A stretch of DNA of 55,750 bases, taken from NCBI GenBank assembly GCA_937974275.1, contig CALJIF010000118.1, positions 1 through 55,750 on the forward strand, read 5' to 3'. Under the pieces are notes generated by a model. The model was not told the origin of the DNA and searched no databases. It saw nothing but the letters and a program-made list of their open reading frames with translations. Shown piece after piece: positions 25,526 through 33,726 of this stretch. The number at the start of each line of letters is the position of its first letter. Positions within the stretch are counted from its first letter, which is position 1. Source of the DNA: an uncultured Flavobacteriales bacterium. GTDB lineage: Bacteria; Bacteroidota; Bacteroidia; Palsa-965. Made by a program: the position numbers and the translations under genes.

Positions 25526-26472
25526 TGCAATTTTTCGAAGACTTACCGTGGTACGTATGGATTGGTGGAGGAATTGCACTATTTCTTGTCGCTATTCGAC
25601 ACATCTCCGATACGATCAACCACCTTGTTGGTGAAAAATCAAAACGATGGATAAGTAGGTTTACCAAAAATCTATTTACTGCGATCGTAACCGGAACGTT
25701 CGCCACGATTCTCCTCAATTCTTCTTCAACCGTAATCATAATTTCTATTCTATTGGTTACAGCGGGACAGTTAACGTTTCGACAGTCTATCGGAATTGTG
25801 CTCGGAGCCAATCTTGGAACAGCAATCAGCAATCAGTTATTAAATATTAATACGGGACTTGTACCTCCAATTGCGTTAGTGGTTGGTGTAATCCTGTGGG
25901 GACTATTTAAAACACAAAAGCAAGGACATTGGGGCAAATTGCTGTTCCTTATGGGATTACTATTTAGCGGATTAACACTAATGGAAATCGGCGTGCGTCC
26001 TTTACAGGATTCACAAGAAATTAAACAGACGTTGCAACATTTAGATGATCCGTTTCAAGGCGCAGGATTAGGTGCTTTATTTACACTCATGCTGCAATCG
26101 TCTACCGCAATGATGGGCATTACGGTGAAGCTGGTGAAACAACATCTTTTATCGGTAACTGCAGGAATTGCAATTATGCTGGGGGCAGAACTCGGTACGG
26201 TTGGCAATACGTTATTAGCAACAATCAATGGAACACGACAAGCGTTGCGTACAGGTTTGTTTCATTTCACATTCAATCTCATTACTATCTTGTTCGGATT
26301 GATTTTCTTCTATCCATTTACACAGCTAGTAACGTGGATCAGTGATCACGCTTCGCCGCAGCAACAAATAGTGAATGCGCACATCCTCTTTAATGTGTTG
26401 GGAATCTTGATGTTTCTCCCACTGGTTCCGTTGGTTGAAAAATTCCTTAATCGCGCAGTGCCGGATAAATAA
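25525..26472 (+). CDS. Na/Pi-cotransporter II-like membrane protein
   Basis: 315 residues, GTG start, about eight membrane helices. Two inverted half-repeats carry the NptA/SLC34 signatures: LLNSSSTVIIISILLVTAGQLTFRQSIGIVLGANLGTAI and LQSSTAMMGITVKLV...GIAIMLGAELGTVGNTLL. The family imports phosphate with sodium. The first repeat has N in place of the usual Q (LLNSSST rather than LQSSSA), so transport specificity may differ. The C-terminal PhoU-like domain of longer members is absent. Confidence 0.88.
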   Translation: MQFFEDLPWYVWIGGGIALFLVAIRHISDTINHLVGEKSKRWISRFTKNLFTAIVTGTFATILLNSSSTVIIISILLVTAGQLTFRQSIGIVLGANLGTAISNQLLNINTGLVPPIALVVGVILWGLFKTQKQGHWGKLLFLMGLLFSGLTLMEIGVRPLQDSQEIKQTLQHLDDPFQGAGLGALFTLMLQSSTAMMGITVKLVKQHLLSVTAGIAIMLGAELGTVGNTLLATINGTRQALRTGLFHFTFNLITILFGLIFFYPFTQLVTWISDHASPQQQIVNAHILFNVLGILMFLPLVPLVEKFLNRAVPDK

Positions 26473-26473
26473 A

Positions 26474-27925
26474 CTACTGTTCAGCCAACTTCACAAGAAT
26501 CTTCTCCAGCTTCTTTTTCATATCAGACGGCGAGCAGGAATAATTATTCGCTAATAGTGTAAAGCACACCTTTTTACCTGATGTTGTTTTCACGTAACCG
26601 GCGTAACCTCGCGCGCGATTGATATAACCGCTTTTAGCATGCAAATTATTCTCGGCACAAGTTCCTTTGCATAAGGATGTCAACGAGCCCTCTTTGCCTG
26701 CAACAGGTAAAGACGTTTCAAAGGCCTCGTTCCATTTTTGTTGCAAACACAACCGTAAAATTTGTGATAAAGCAGATGCAGTTACCAAATTAGACCGCGA
26801 TAAACCGCTCCCATCAGTCATGTGAATTTGCTGAATCGGCACACCTTTCTTTTTCCAAAATGCCAATACCGCAGCAACTCCGTTTTCTGTCGAACCTTCA
26901 TTCCCTGTCGATTTACCTAAGGTTCGTAGTAATTGTTCGGCGAATACATTGTCGCTTTTTTTATTGATATGCTTCACAATTTGACGCAACGGAACCGATT
27001 GATGCTTGTGAAGCAAGGTTCGGGATGAATCCAATTTGGGAATTGTTGCTATACGCGTTGTAGTGGCAACGCCGGTCACGGTTATTCCACTCGCACTTAA
27101 TGCAGATCGCACATCACGCGCACATTGCAATGCAGGATCGGGATGCGCAATTTCCACTTCAAAGTTCTTCTGATTGGCCGGCAAACGTCCCTGCATGGTA
27201 CAAAACGATTGATACGGTGCACAGTATCCTAAAAGATTGTCTTTCGCGCCACCAACATCGGCTTTCAATACAATCGACACACCCGCATCTGCAGGTTTCA
27301 TAGTATTGAGATAAACAGAATCGGTTGAAGAATTAAAATACAGTTTGATTTTGTTATCCGACCACGCAATGCCATAAGCACCTGCTCCATAATACTGGCC
27401 AATATCACCCCAGGTCCATCCGTCTGGAATGGCGTTATCACTCCACCCTATTGTTGACGCTACAATTCGTCCGGTAATTTTCCGAATACCTTTTGCTTTT
27501 AAAATTTCTGCCCATTGATCCGCGATGCCGGATTGATTCGAAGCATTGAAATATTCGGAATTCAAAGTAGGATCGCCACTTCCTTCAATGAAGACATCTC
27601 CTTGCAAAACACAGCTTAATGAATCGAATTTACCCGTGTAAGAAATATTGGTATGGTAACGGAAATTTTCGCCCAATATTCCCAGTGCAGCAGAAGTTGT
27701 AATGATCTTCATCGTACTTGCTGGAATAACGGCAAGTTCCGGATTGTGTGAACCCATCACATTACCACTGTCAGTAGTTATCGCATGGAAAGCAAAAAAT
27801 CCGGGAGCTAATCCCTGATCAGTTTGCAACTGCTGAATAGCAAGCTGCAAGGAATTAGGAGCCGATCCATTAAGAAAAAGGATTACCGGTAAACACCAGA
27901 ATATTTTGAAATAACGGAAAAGCAT
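26474..27925 (-). CDS. dacB: D-alanyl-D-alanine carboxypeptidase/endopeptidase, PBP4 (peptidase S13) type
   Basis: 483 residues with a signal-anchor-like N-terminus. Penicillin-binding motifs: SxxK at S70-K73 (PASTMK), SxN at S324-N326 (KSDNVF) and KSG at 431-433 (HAKSGYI; KTG in most, KSG tolerated). The long insertion between SxxK and SxN holds the class C extra domains. It trims pentapeptides or cuts peptide cross-links in peptidoglycan in the periplasm. It converges tail-to-tail with the Na/Pi gene, with one base between stops. The pterin dehydratase gene lies eight bases upstream, and both follow porQ. Confidence 0.94.
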   Translation of the reverse strand: MLFRYFKIFWCLPVILFLNGSAPNSLQLAIQQLQTDQGLAPGFFAFHAITTDSGNVMGSHNPELAVIPASTMKIITTSAALGILGENFRYHTNISYTGKFDSLSCVLQGDVFIEGSGDPTLNSEYFNASNQSGIADQWAEILKAKGIRKITGRIVASTIGWSDNAIPDGWTWGDIGQYYGAGAYGIAWSDNKIKLYFNSSTDSVYLNTMKPADAGVSIVLKADVGGAKDNLLGYCAPYQSFCTMQGRLPANQKNFEVEIAHPDPALQCARDVRSALSASGITVTGVATTTRIATIPKLDSSRTLLHKHQSVPLRQIVKHINKKSDNVFAEQLLRTLGKSTGNEGSTENGVAAVLAFWKKKGVPIQQIHMTDGSGLSRSNLVTASALSQILRLCLQQKWNEAFETSLPVAGKEGSLTSLCKGTCAENNLHAKSGYINRARGYAGYVKTTSGKKVCFTLLANNYSCSPSDMKKKLEKILVKLAEQ

Positions 27926-27933
27926 AATACAAA

Positions 27934-28191
27934 TTACCTGAATTTTCCGAACACTTCGTTAATACGATTCGCTAAGATGATGTCCTTCTCAGTAATTGTA
28001 TTTCCTGCATCGTGCGTAGTTAAACGAATGGTAACTCGATTGTAGGAATTGCTCCAGTCGGGATGATGATTCAACTCTTCTGCAATCCCTGCAACAGCTG
28101 TCATGAAATAAAATGCAGATTTAAAATCAGCGAAAATAAACTCACGCACCAGATAATGACGTTCCTCATTCCACGATTCCGGAACGATCAT
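27934..28191 (-). CDS. 4a-hydroxytetrahydrobiopterin dehydratase (pterin-4a-carbinolamine dehydratase)
   Basis: 85 residues, a normal length. The active-site residues are present: H42-H43-P44-xW46 in LNHHPDWSN and H60-D61 in LTTHDAGNTITEKDI. FYFMTAVAGIAEEL is the long helix before them. It dehydrates 4a-hydroxy-tetrahydropterin, recycling the cofactor of aromatic amino-acid hydroxylases; some bacterial homologues have other roles. It starts two bases after the porQ-like stop, so it is in that transcript. Confidence 0.93.
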   Translation of the reverse strand: MIVPESWNEERHYLVREFIFADFKSAFYFMTAVAGIAEELNHHPDWSNSYNRVTIRLTTHDAGNTITEKDIILANRINEVFGKFR

Positions 28192-28193
28192 GA

Positions 28194-29237
28194 TTACGGC
28201 TTTATAAAATCATTCACGCGTACACTCATGCTGAACGTGTTTACGCCACCGGCTAAATGATAAATAGAACGTCCGTATGCCAGATTAACTTTAAAAATGC
28301 GGATGCCTGCTCCGAACGATAATCCCACAGCTCCCTGACGTGTTCCGATAGCCAATTCTTTCCGGCGCTGATAATTATATCCGAAACGCAAAGAAACAAC
28401 CTTGCCAATCAAAATTTCTGTACCAAACACCACATGTCTTCCCAACATATCCGATGCACGACGGAATTTCGAAACACGAATGGAATCACCGGTCAACGGA
28501 TCAACCGATACTGATGGATTCGCAGGATCCTCATAAGTTAAATCCCATTGATCAAGATTTTGTAACGTCACCGACAGGCGGAACGGCGCGTGTTTAGGCT
28601 TAAATGAAATGCCGCCTAAAATTTCAAACGGCAATTTTTCACGATTTCCTCCCGTGTATGTGCGCATCATCAATCCTGCGTTACGCATTAAAACACTGGC
28701 CGATAAATTCTTTTCAGGATGATGCCAAGATACCGCCACATCGGCAGCTAAGGCATTGGCGCGCCACAAATACAAATTCGACTGCAGAAATTTCAAGTTA
28801 GCACCAAACGTAAAGTTATGTTGCAGAGCGCGGCTGTATCCTAATGTTACGCCATACTCTCCTGCCGTAAATTCTCCGATTGTTGCACCTGTGGCGTCTG
28901 TTTCACGGAAACTTCCGTAATCAATGCGCGTTCCGGTTAATGAGAACGTTCCGATGTTATCGAAATGGTATGCTAATGCTGCGTATCCAAATTTGATATC
29001 CGTAAAATAATCGGCGAAACTGAATGCCACCTGACTACCGCATGTATCGGACAACAATGATGGATTCCAGATTCCGAGATGAAGATCGTGGTCGTAAATG
29101 CTGCCTACTTTCCCTCCAAGCGCCGCAATTCGTGCGGAAGCCGGAAGATCAAGGGATGCGAATGCTGCACTGCCGCCAATCTGAGCATTCATTTGCAAAA
29201 CGGTACCAAAACTTAATACGAGCAGCAACTTTCTCAT
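28194..29237 (-). CDS. porQ: T9SS-associated outer-membrane protein, PorQ-like
   Basis: The best start is ATG 29235-29237 (MRKLLLVLSFGTVLQMNAQ, signal peptide), giving 347 residues; the upstream ATG at 29267 would add a poor leader. The mature part opens with IGGSAAFASLDLPASARIAALGG, the opening shared by PorV/PorQ-type proteins, and continues as a FadL-like barrel ending in an aromatic-rich strand (YHLAGGVNTFSMSVRVNDF). PorQ takes part in type IX secretion and attachment of cargo at the surface. Three cargo genes with T9SS sorting domains lie elsewhere in this window. Confidence 0.8.
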   Translation of the reverse strand: MRKLLLVLSFGTVLQMNAQIGGSAAFASLDLPASARIAALGGKVGSIYDHDLHLGIWNPSLLSDTCGSQVAFSFADYFTDIKFGYAALAYHFDNIGTFSLTGTRIDYGSFRETDATGATIGEFTAGEYGVTLGYSRALQHNFTFGANLKFLQSNLYLWRANALAADVAVSWHHPEKNLSASVLMRNAGLMMRTYTGGNREKLPFEILGGISFKPKHAPFRLSVTLQNLDQWDLTYEDPANPSVSVDPLTGDSIRVSKFRRASDMLGRHVVFGTEILIGKVVSLRFGYNYQRRKELAIGTRQGAVGLSFGAGIRIFKVNLAYGRSIYHLAGGVNTFSMSVRVNDFIKP

Positions 29238-29275
29238 AACATGACGAATATACACAAGACGCTCCAATAACGAAC

Positions 29276-29298
29276 GAGGAGCAATTTTATTGCTCCCC
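29276..29298. repeat. Hairpin between lon and porQ-like gene
   Basis: GGAGCAAT (29278-29285) and ATTGCTCC (29289-29296) form an 8-bp stem with a 3-nt loop, extendable by CG/CG past one mismatch. It lies 15 bases after the lon stop and 40 bases before the porQ-like start. No T-run follows on either strand, so it may be an mRNA 3'-end or processing structure rather than a simple terminator. Confidence 0.5.
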
Positions 29299-29310
29299 GA
29301 TTTATTAGAA

Positions 29311-31782
29311 TTATGCTTTTAGTTCTTGCAGTACTTTAATGTCCAGCGCGTTTTTCACTTTCTCCTTCAAAAGAGCGTGTTGCAGCACTTCATCCATGTA
29401 TTGCACATAGTGAATGCTTAAACCTTTTAAATATTCCGGTTTAATTTCTTCCACGTCTTTCTTGTTGTCTACACACAGAATAACTTCCTTGATTCCTGCT
29501 CGTTTTGCTGCGAGCAATTTTTCTCGAATTCCACCAACAGCAAGCACGCGACCTCTCAAGGTTATTTCACCGGTCATGGCCAGATTCTTTTTCACTTTTC
29601 GTTGCGTAAATGCAGATGCAATTGCAGTTAACATAGCGATACCGGCTGATGGTCCATCTTTTGGTGTCGCGCCCTCAGGAACGTGCAGGTGAATATTATA
29701 CTGATCGAAAAGTTCAGGCGCAATTCCGGAAGCAACACCATGTGCACGCAGGTATTCCACCGCTAACACGGCAGACTCTTTCATCACATCGCCTAAATTT
29801 CCGGTTAAAGTTAATTTTCCCGACTTGCTGCGGCTTAAGCTGGTTTCAATAAATAAAATATCACCGCCCACAGGAGTCCAAGCTAATCCGGTTACAACAC
29901 CTGCCACATCATTGCCCTGATAACGATCTTTCTCGTGTGCAGGCCCCAGAATTTTATTCAGATCAGCAGGTGTCGGCTTCTTCTTGTAATCGCTTTCCAA
30001 TGCAATATTCTTCGCAGCATAACGCGTCACTTTTGCTATTTGTTTCTCCAGTGTACGCACACCACTTTCACGCGTGTAATTGTCTACAATTGCCATTAAC
30101 GTAGCATCGGAAAGCGTCAGCTGATTTTTTTTCATGCCATGCTCTTCCAATTGTTTCGGAACTAAGTGACGCTTCGCAATTTCCATCTTCTCTTCCAGCG
30201 TATAACCGCTCACTTCAATAATTTCAAGTCGATCGCGCAATGCAGGCTGAATAGTAGAAAGCGAATTTGCAGTAGCAATAAACAACACATTAGACAAGTC
30301 GTAGTCCAGTTCTACAAAGTTGTCGTAAAACGTATTGTTCTGTTCCGGATCCAACACTTCCAGTAATGCCGAAGACGGATCGCCTTGCCAATTGCTGCCC
30401 ACTTTGTCAATTTCATCGAGAATAAAAACAGGATTGGAAGTTCCGGCCTTCTTTAAATTCTGGAGAATACGTCCGGGCATTGCACCAATATACGTTTTGC
30501 GATGTCCTCGAATTTCAGATTCATCTTTCAATCCGCCCAACGACATGCGAATGTACTTGCGACCTAAAGCTTCCGCTACACTTTTCCCCAACGATGTTTT
30601 TCCGACTCCCGGAGGGCCATACAAACACAAAATCGGAGCTTTCAAATTTCCTTTCAGTTTCAGTACTGCCAGATGTTCAAGAATGCGTTCTTTCACTTTC
30701 TCCATCCCGAAATGATCGCGATCCAGTATTTCCTGCGCACGTTTCAAATCGAAATTATCCTGTGAAAATTCATTCCAGGGCAAATCCAGCAACAGTTCCA
30801 GATAATTCATCTGTACTGAATACTCCGCTGCATTAGGATTCATGCGTTCCAGTTTGCTGATTTCTTTCTGGAACGTATCTCCTACTTCTTTACTCCACAA
30901 TTTCTTTTTCGCACGTTCTTTCAATTCCGCCAACTCCTGCTCCATCGGATTTCCACCCAATTCCTCCTGGATGGTTTTCATCTGCTGGTGCAGAAAATAC
31001 TCGCGTTGCTGCTTGTCAATATCAACTTTTACTTTCGACTGAATTTGATTTTTCAATTCCACCATCTGCAGTTCGCGCGATAACAGACGCAATACAAACG
31101 TGGCTCGTTCTTTCAGATCGTTGATTTCAAGAATCTGTTGCTTCTCTGTCACTTCCGCATTCATGTTGGAAGAGATGAAATTGAGCAGGAAATTATCGCT
31201 TTCTATGTTACGAATGGCAATCTGGGCTTCGGAGGGAATTTGCGGATTGTTCTGAATAATAAGTTGTGATGTATCCTTTACGGAACCGATAACAGCCTCG
31301 AATTCTTTATCGTTTTTTGCAGGGATAATCTCAGGCACCGCAGCTACTTTCATCACGTAGTATGGTTCCTGCTGCACTTCTTCGATCAATTTCATTCGGC
31401 GTTTGCCTTGCAAAATAACCGTAGTGTTTCCGTCGGGCATACGCAACATCTTAATGATCTGCGCCACTGTTCCGATTTGATGTAAATCTTCAAACTTCGG
31501 ATCTTCAATTTCGTCGTTCTTCTGCGCAACAACACCAATAGTGCGGGTGGTTTTGTACGCTGCTTTAATCAGATTGATGGACTTATCACGACCTACTGTT
31601 ATCGGAATAACAACGCCCGGAAATAACACCGTGTTGCGCAAGGGCAAAATCGGCAATTGTTCCGGAATCGCTTCATTGTTCATCTGCTCTTCATCTTCCG
31701 GACTCATTAAGGGAATAAACTCCGTCTCCTCATCCACAATATTCGACAACTGCAGATCTCCAAACATATTTTTTTTACTCAT
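29311..31782 (-). CDS. lon: ATP-dependent protease Lon
   Basis: 823 residues, full length. N-terminal LAN substrate domain (residues ~40-245), coiled linker, AAA+ ATPase with Walker A GPPGVGKTS (389-397), Walker B VFILDEIDK and arginine-finger region, then the protease domain with the Ser/Lys dyad S712 (KDGPSAG) and K755 (GIREK). It degrades misfolded and regulatory proteins in the cytoplasm. Promoter not obvious: a CCAATTTG about eight bases before the ATG is only a partial -7 match, and no heat-shock-type inverted repeat was seen. The 139 bases between it and the gene at 31922 hold nothing I can name. Confidence 0.98.
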   Translation of the reverse strand: MSKKNMFGDLQLSNIVDEETEFIPLMSPEDEEQMNNEAIPEQLPILPLRNTVLFPGVVIPITVGRDKSINLIKAAYKTTRTIGVVAQKNDEIEDPKFEDLHQIGTVAQIIKMLRMPDGNTTVILQGKRRMKLIEEVQQEPYYVMKVAAVPEIIPAKNDKEFEAVIGSVKDTSQLIIQNNPQIPSEAQIAIRNIESDNFLLNFISSNMNAEVTEKQQILEINDLKERATFVLRLLSRELQMVELKNQIQSKVKVDIDKQQREYFLHQQMKTIQEELGGNPMEQELAELKERAKKKLWSKEVGDTFQKEISKLERMNPNAAEYSVQMNYLELLLDLPWNEFSQDNFDLKRAQEILDRDHFGMEKVKERILEHLAVLKLKGNLKAPILCLYGPPGVGKTSLGKSVAEALGRKYIRMSLGGLKDESEIRGHRKTYIGAMPGRILQNLKKAGTSNPVFILDEIDKVGSNWQGDPSSALLEVLDPEQNNTFYDNFVELDYDLSNVLFIATANSLSTIQPALRDRLEIIEVSGYTLEEKMEIAKRHLVPKQLEEHGMKKNQLTLSDATLMAIVDNYTRESGVRTLEKQIAKVTRYAAKNIALESDYKKKPTPADLNKILGPAHEKDRYQGNDVAGVVTGLAWTPVGGDILFIETSLSRSKSGKLTLTGNLGDVMKESAVLAVEYLRAHGVASGIAPELFDQYNIHLHVPEGATPKDGPSAGIAMLTAIASAFTQRKVKKNLAMTGEITLRGRVLAVGGIREKLLAAKRAGIKEVILCVDNKKDVEEIKPEYLKGLSIHYVQYMDEVLQHALLKEKVKNALDIKVLQELKA

Positions 31783-31921
31783 AGTATAGTCAAATTGGCA
31801 GCCGGATTAAGGCAAACCGGATTATTGATTGATCAAAATAGTTAAAACGCGCTAATACCAACGCATTCACTGTATATGTTTCAATACACGTGCCACCCTT
31901 ATTTACCTGACGATATGTCGC

Positions 31922-33121
31922 TTAACGACGCAGATGCGCAGTACGATCAAAAACGGCTTTTAACATCGCACGTTCTCCTGCATCGAGTGTTTTATTGCGG
32001 CGCTGATAAACGCGTTCAATAGTTTCTAATGCTTTATCCAAACGATATTCCATTAGCTCTTCTGCACCGCCCCAGGAAAAATCGGGAATAAATGCCGGAG
32101 GAAAACCTCCACCAAAAACATTCGATCCAACACCTGCAACAGTACCGGTGTTTAACATGGTATTGATGCCTGTTTTAGCATGATCACCGAAAATCAATCC
32201 GTGGAATTGCAAACCGGTGTTCTCCATGCCGCTCATCGCGTAATTGTACACCTTCACGTCTGCGTAATTGTTTTTCAGGTTAGAGCAATTCGTATCTGCA
32301 CCGAAATTGCACCATTCTCCAACGACAGCATTGCCCAAATAACCATCGTGGCCTTTATTGGAATTAGCAAAAAACACCACATTGGTAACTTCTCCTCCTA
32401 CTTTACATCCCGGACCAATAGTGGTATCGCCGTATATCTTTGCACTCATTTTTACTTGCGCACCTTCTCCGATTGCAATCGGGCCGCGCAACACAGCACC
32501 TTCCATTACCTCTGCATTTTTACCGATGTAAATTGGACCGCCCGTTGTATTAAAAATGCAGCACTCTGCTTTAGCACCTTCTTCCAAATAAACACCATGA
32601 TTACCAATTACACGATTGGTCGCAGATAACGCTTGTGAAGCATTATTCAACAATTCCATATCACTGCGTATTGCCCAGCCGTTATGCATAAAAATATCAT
32701 GCACACGACGCAACACAACAGCTTCAGCATGCGATTCACGAATACCGAAGTCTCCACTGAGGTGATCTTTTTCATCAATAGTTATTACCGTCGGCGACTT
32801 TCCGGTGTTTACGGCAATCAGCAATTCACCTTTCACCAATGCATCGCCATCCTGCAGTTGTTTCACTTCGTTAACCAGCGCTGCGGTTGGAACTACACGC
32901 CCGTTAATCCATACATTGTCCTTATCCGTTGATGTAACGCAAGGAAACTTCCAGGCAGTGAGGTGCTTTGCCGTACGATCGCTGCTGTGATCTACTCCAA
33001 GTCGTTTCATCCATTTTTCACGAATTGTAAAAATTCCAATTCTGAAATCACATACGGGTCGTGTGGCACTCAGCGGGAGTAAATGCGAATCAAAGCTATC
33101 GTCGAAAAAAATTACATTCAT
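31922..33121 (-). CDS. GlmU-like sugar nucleotidyltransferase with left-handed beta helix
   Basis: The frame begins at a TTG (33127), but the ATG at 33119-33121 (MNVIFFDDSF) is better, giving 399 residues. The N-terminal domain is a divergent nucleotidyltransferase (FFDDSFDSHLLPLSATRPVCDFRIGIFTI; LPLSATRP replaces the usual LAAGxGTR loop). The C-terminal half is hexapeptide-repeat beta helix (VIGNHGVYLEEGAKAECCIFNTTGGPIYIGKNAEVMEGAVLRGPIAIG). This matches the Bacteroidota 'alternative GlmU' family, proposed to make UDP-N-acetylglucosamine for cell wall and LPS. Confidence 0.85.
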   Translation of the reverse strand: MNVIFFDDSFDSHLLPLSATRPVCDFRIGIFTIREKWMKRLGVDHSSDRTAKHLTAWKFPCVTSTDKDNVWINGRVVPTAALVNEVKQLQDGDALVKGELLIAVNTGKSPTVITIDEKDHLSGDFGIRESHAEAVVLRRVHDIFMHNGWAIRSDMELLNNASQALSATNRVIGNHGVYLEEGAKAECCIFNTTGGPIYIGKNAEVMEGAVLRGPIAIGEGAQVKMSAKIYGDTTIGPGCKVGGEVTNVVFFANSNKGHDGYLGNAVVGEWCNFGADTNCSNLKNNYADVKVYNYAMSGMENTGLQFHGLIFGDHAKTGINTMLNTGTVAGVGSNVFGGGFPPAFIPDFSWGGAEELMEYRLDKALETIERVYQRRNKTLDAGERAMLKAVFDRTAHLRR

Positions 33122-33124
33122 GGG

Positions 33125-33153
33125 CAAACAGTAAGAACTTCTAAGTTACACAA
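33125..33153 (-). promoter_or_regulatory. Possible promoter of the GlmU-like gene
   Basis: On the minus strand TTG (33151-33153) is 17 nt from TACTGTTTG (33125-33133), a -7-like box with one extra base between TA and TTTG. Only CCC separates it from the ATG at 33121. Not a perfect consensus. Confidence 0.35.
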
Positions 33154-33213
33154 TTGCACGACAGAAATCAGCTATCGCGGAATACGTCATTGCTCTACAG
33201 GTATAAAAAGAAA

Positions 33214-33237
33214 TACCCCGATCGAATGACCGGGGTA
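33214..33237 (-). terminator. Intrinsic terminator after rpmE2
   Basis: TACCCCG (33214-33220) and CGGGGTA (33231-33237) form a 7-bp stem with a 10-nt loop. On the minus strand it is followed by TTTCTTTTTA. It lies 22 bases after the L31 stop codon. Confidence 0.8.
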
Positions 33238-33258
33238 CATAATGAGTGTACGAATGAA

Positions 33259-33507
33259 TTACTTCTTCTTCTCGTAACGGTTACGGAACTTGTCGATACG
33301 ACCTGCCGTATCTACCAACTTCATTTTACCGGTATAGTAAGGGTGAGAAGTATTTGAAATTTCCATTTTTACCAATGGATATTCAACACCTTCGTGAACG
33401 ATTGTATCTTTTGTTTCAGCGCAACTGCGGGTTACAAAAACAACATCATTAGACATGTCTTTGAATGCAACTAGGCGATAATTTTCAGGATGAATACCTT
33501 TTTTCAT
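33259..33507 (-). CDS. rpmE2: 50S ribosomal protein L31, type B (zinc-free form)
   Basis: 82 residues. MKKGIHPENYRLVAFKDMSN, VFVTRSCAETKDT, YPLVKMEISNTSHPYYTGK and DTAGRIDKFRNRY are the L31 landmarks. The four zinc cysteines of type A are absent (only C29 remains) and the insertion typical of type B is present. Single gene with its own strong promoter, a small hairpin at the presumed mRNA 5' end (33526-33540) and its own terminator. The hairpin is a reasonable place for feedback by the ribosomal protein, but that is inference. Confidence 0.95.
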   Translation of the reverse strand: MKKGIHPENYRLVAFKDMSNDVVFVTRSCAETKDTIVHEGVEYPLVKMEISNTSHPYYTGKMKLVDTAGRIDKFRNRYEKKK

Positions 33508-33525
33508 GACGTAAAAGCTTTAAAT

Positions 33526-33540
33526 CCGTATTCGCTACGG
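33526..33540 (-). promoter_or_regulatory. 5'-leader hairpin of rpmE2
   Basis: Read on the minus strand, CCGTA-GCGAA-TACGG is a perfect 5-bp stem with a 5-nt loop. It begins six bases after the -7 box, so it would sit at the very 5' end of the mRNA, 18 bases before the L31 start codon. Confidence 0.5.
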
Positions 33541-33545
33541 GACGG

Positions 33546-33576
33546 CAAAGATAAAAAGTCTTTGTTTACCTACAAA
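33546..33576 (-). promoter_or_regulatory. Promoter of rpmE2 (TTTG-19-TATCTTTG)
   Basis: On the minus strand TTTG (33573-33576), 19 nt, then TATCTTTG (33546-33553): a textbook Bacteroidota -33/-7 promoter. The expected leader is about 33 nt. The rest of the 33554-33715 gap holds nothing else I can recognise. Confidence 0.78.
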
Positions 33577-33715
33577 TTGTTTTTGAATATTTAATCAAAT
33601 ATACTGAAAAACAGGCTTTTGCGAATCAACTCCGAGCCTCGAAATTCATTTCCCGGAACTAATGCGCAATAATTCTAAACTCCGCTCGTTTTCCTGTCGC
33701 ATTCCACACAATCCG

Positions 33716-33723
33716 TACTTTTG
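33716..33723 (+). promoter_or_regulatory. Putative -7 box immediately before the beta-helix lipoprotein gene
   Basis: TACTTTTG (TAnnTTTG) followed by ACC and the ATG at 33727. About 20 nt upstream is only a T-rich TTTTCC stretch, not a good -33 TTTG. It implies a nearly leaderless mRNA. Confidence 0.48.
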
Positions 33724-33726
33724 ACC

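Noticed and set aside
29276..29298. Hairpin after lon considered as an intrinsic terminator
   Set aside because: The stem is good, but no T-run follows on either strand; kept only as a structure of unknown use.
31783..31921. Interval upstream of lon searched for a heat-shock element or small RNA
   Set aside because: No CIRCE-type inverted repeat, TAnnTTTG box in full or stable hairpin was found by eye.
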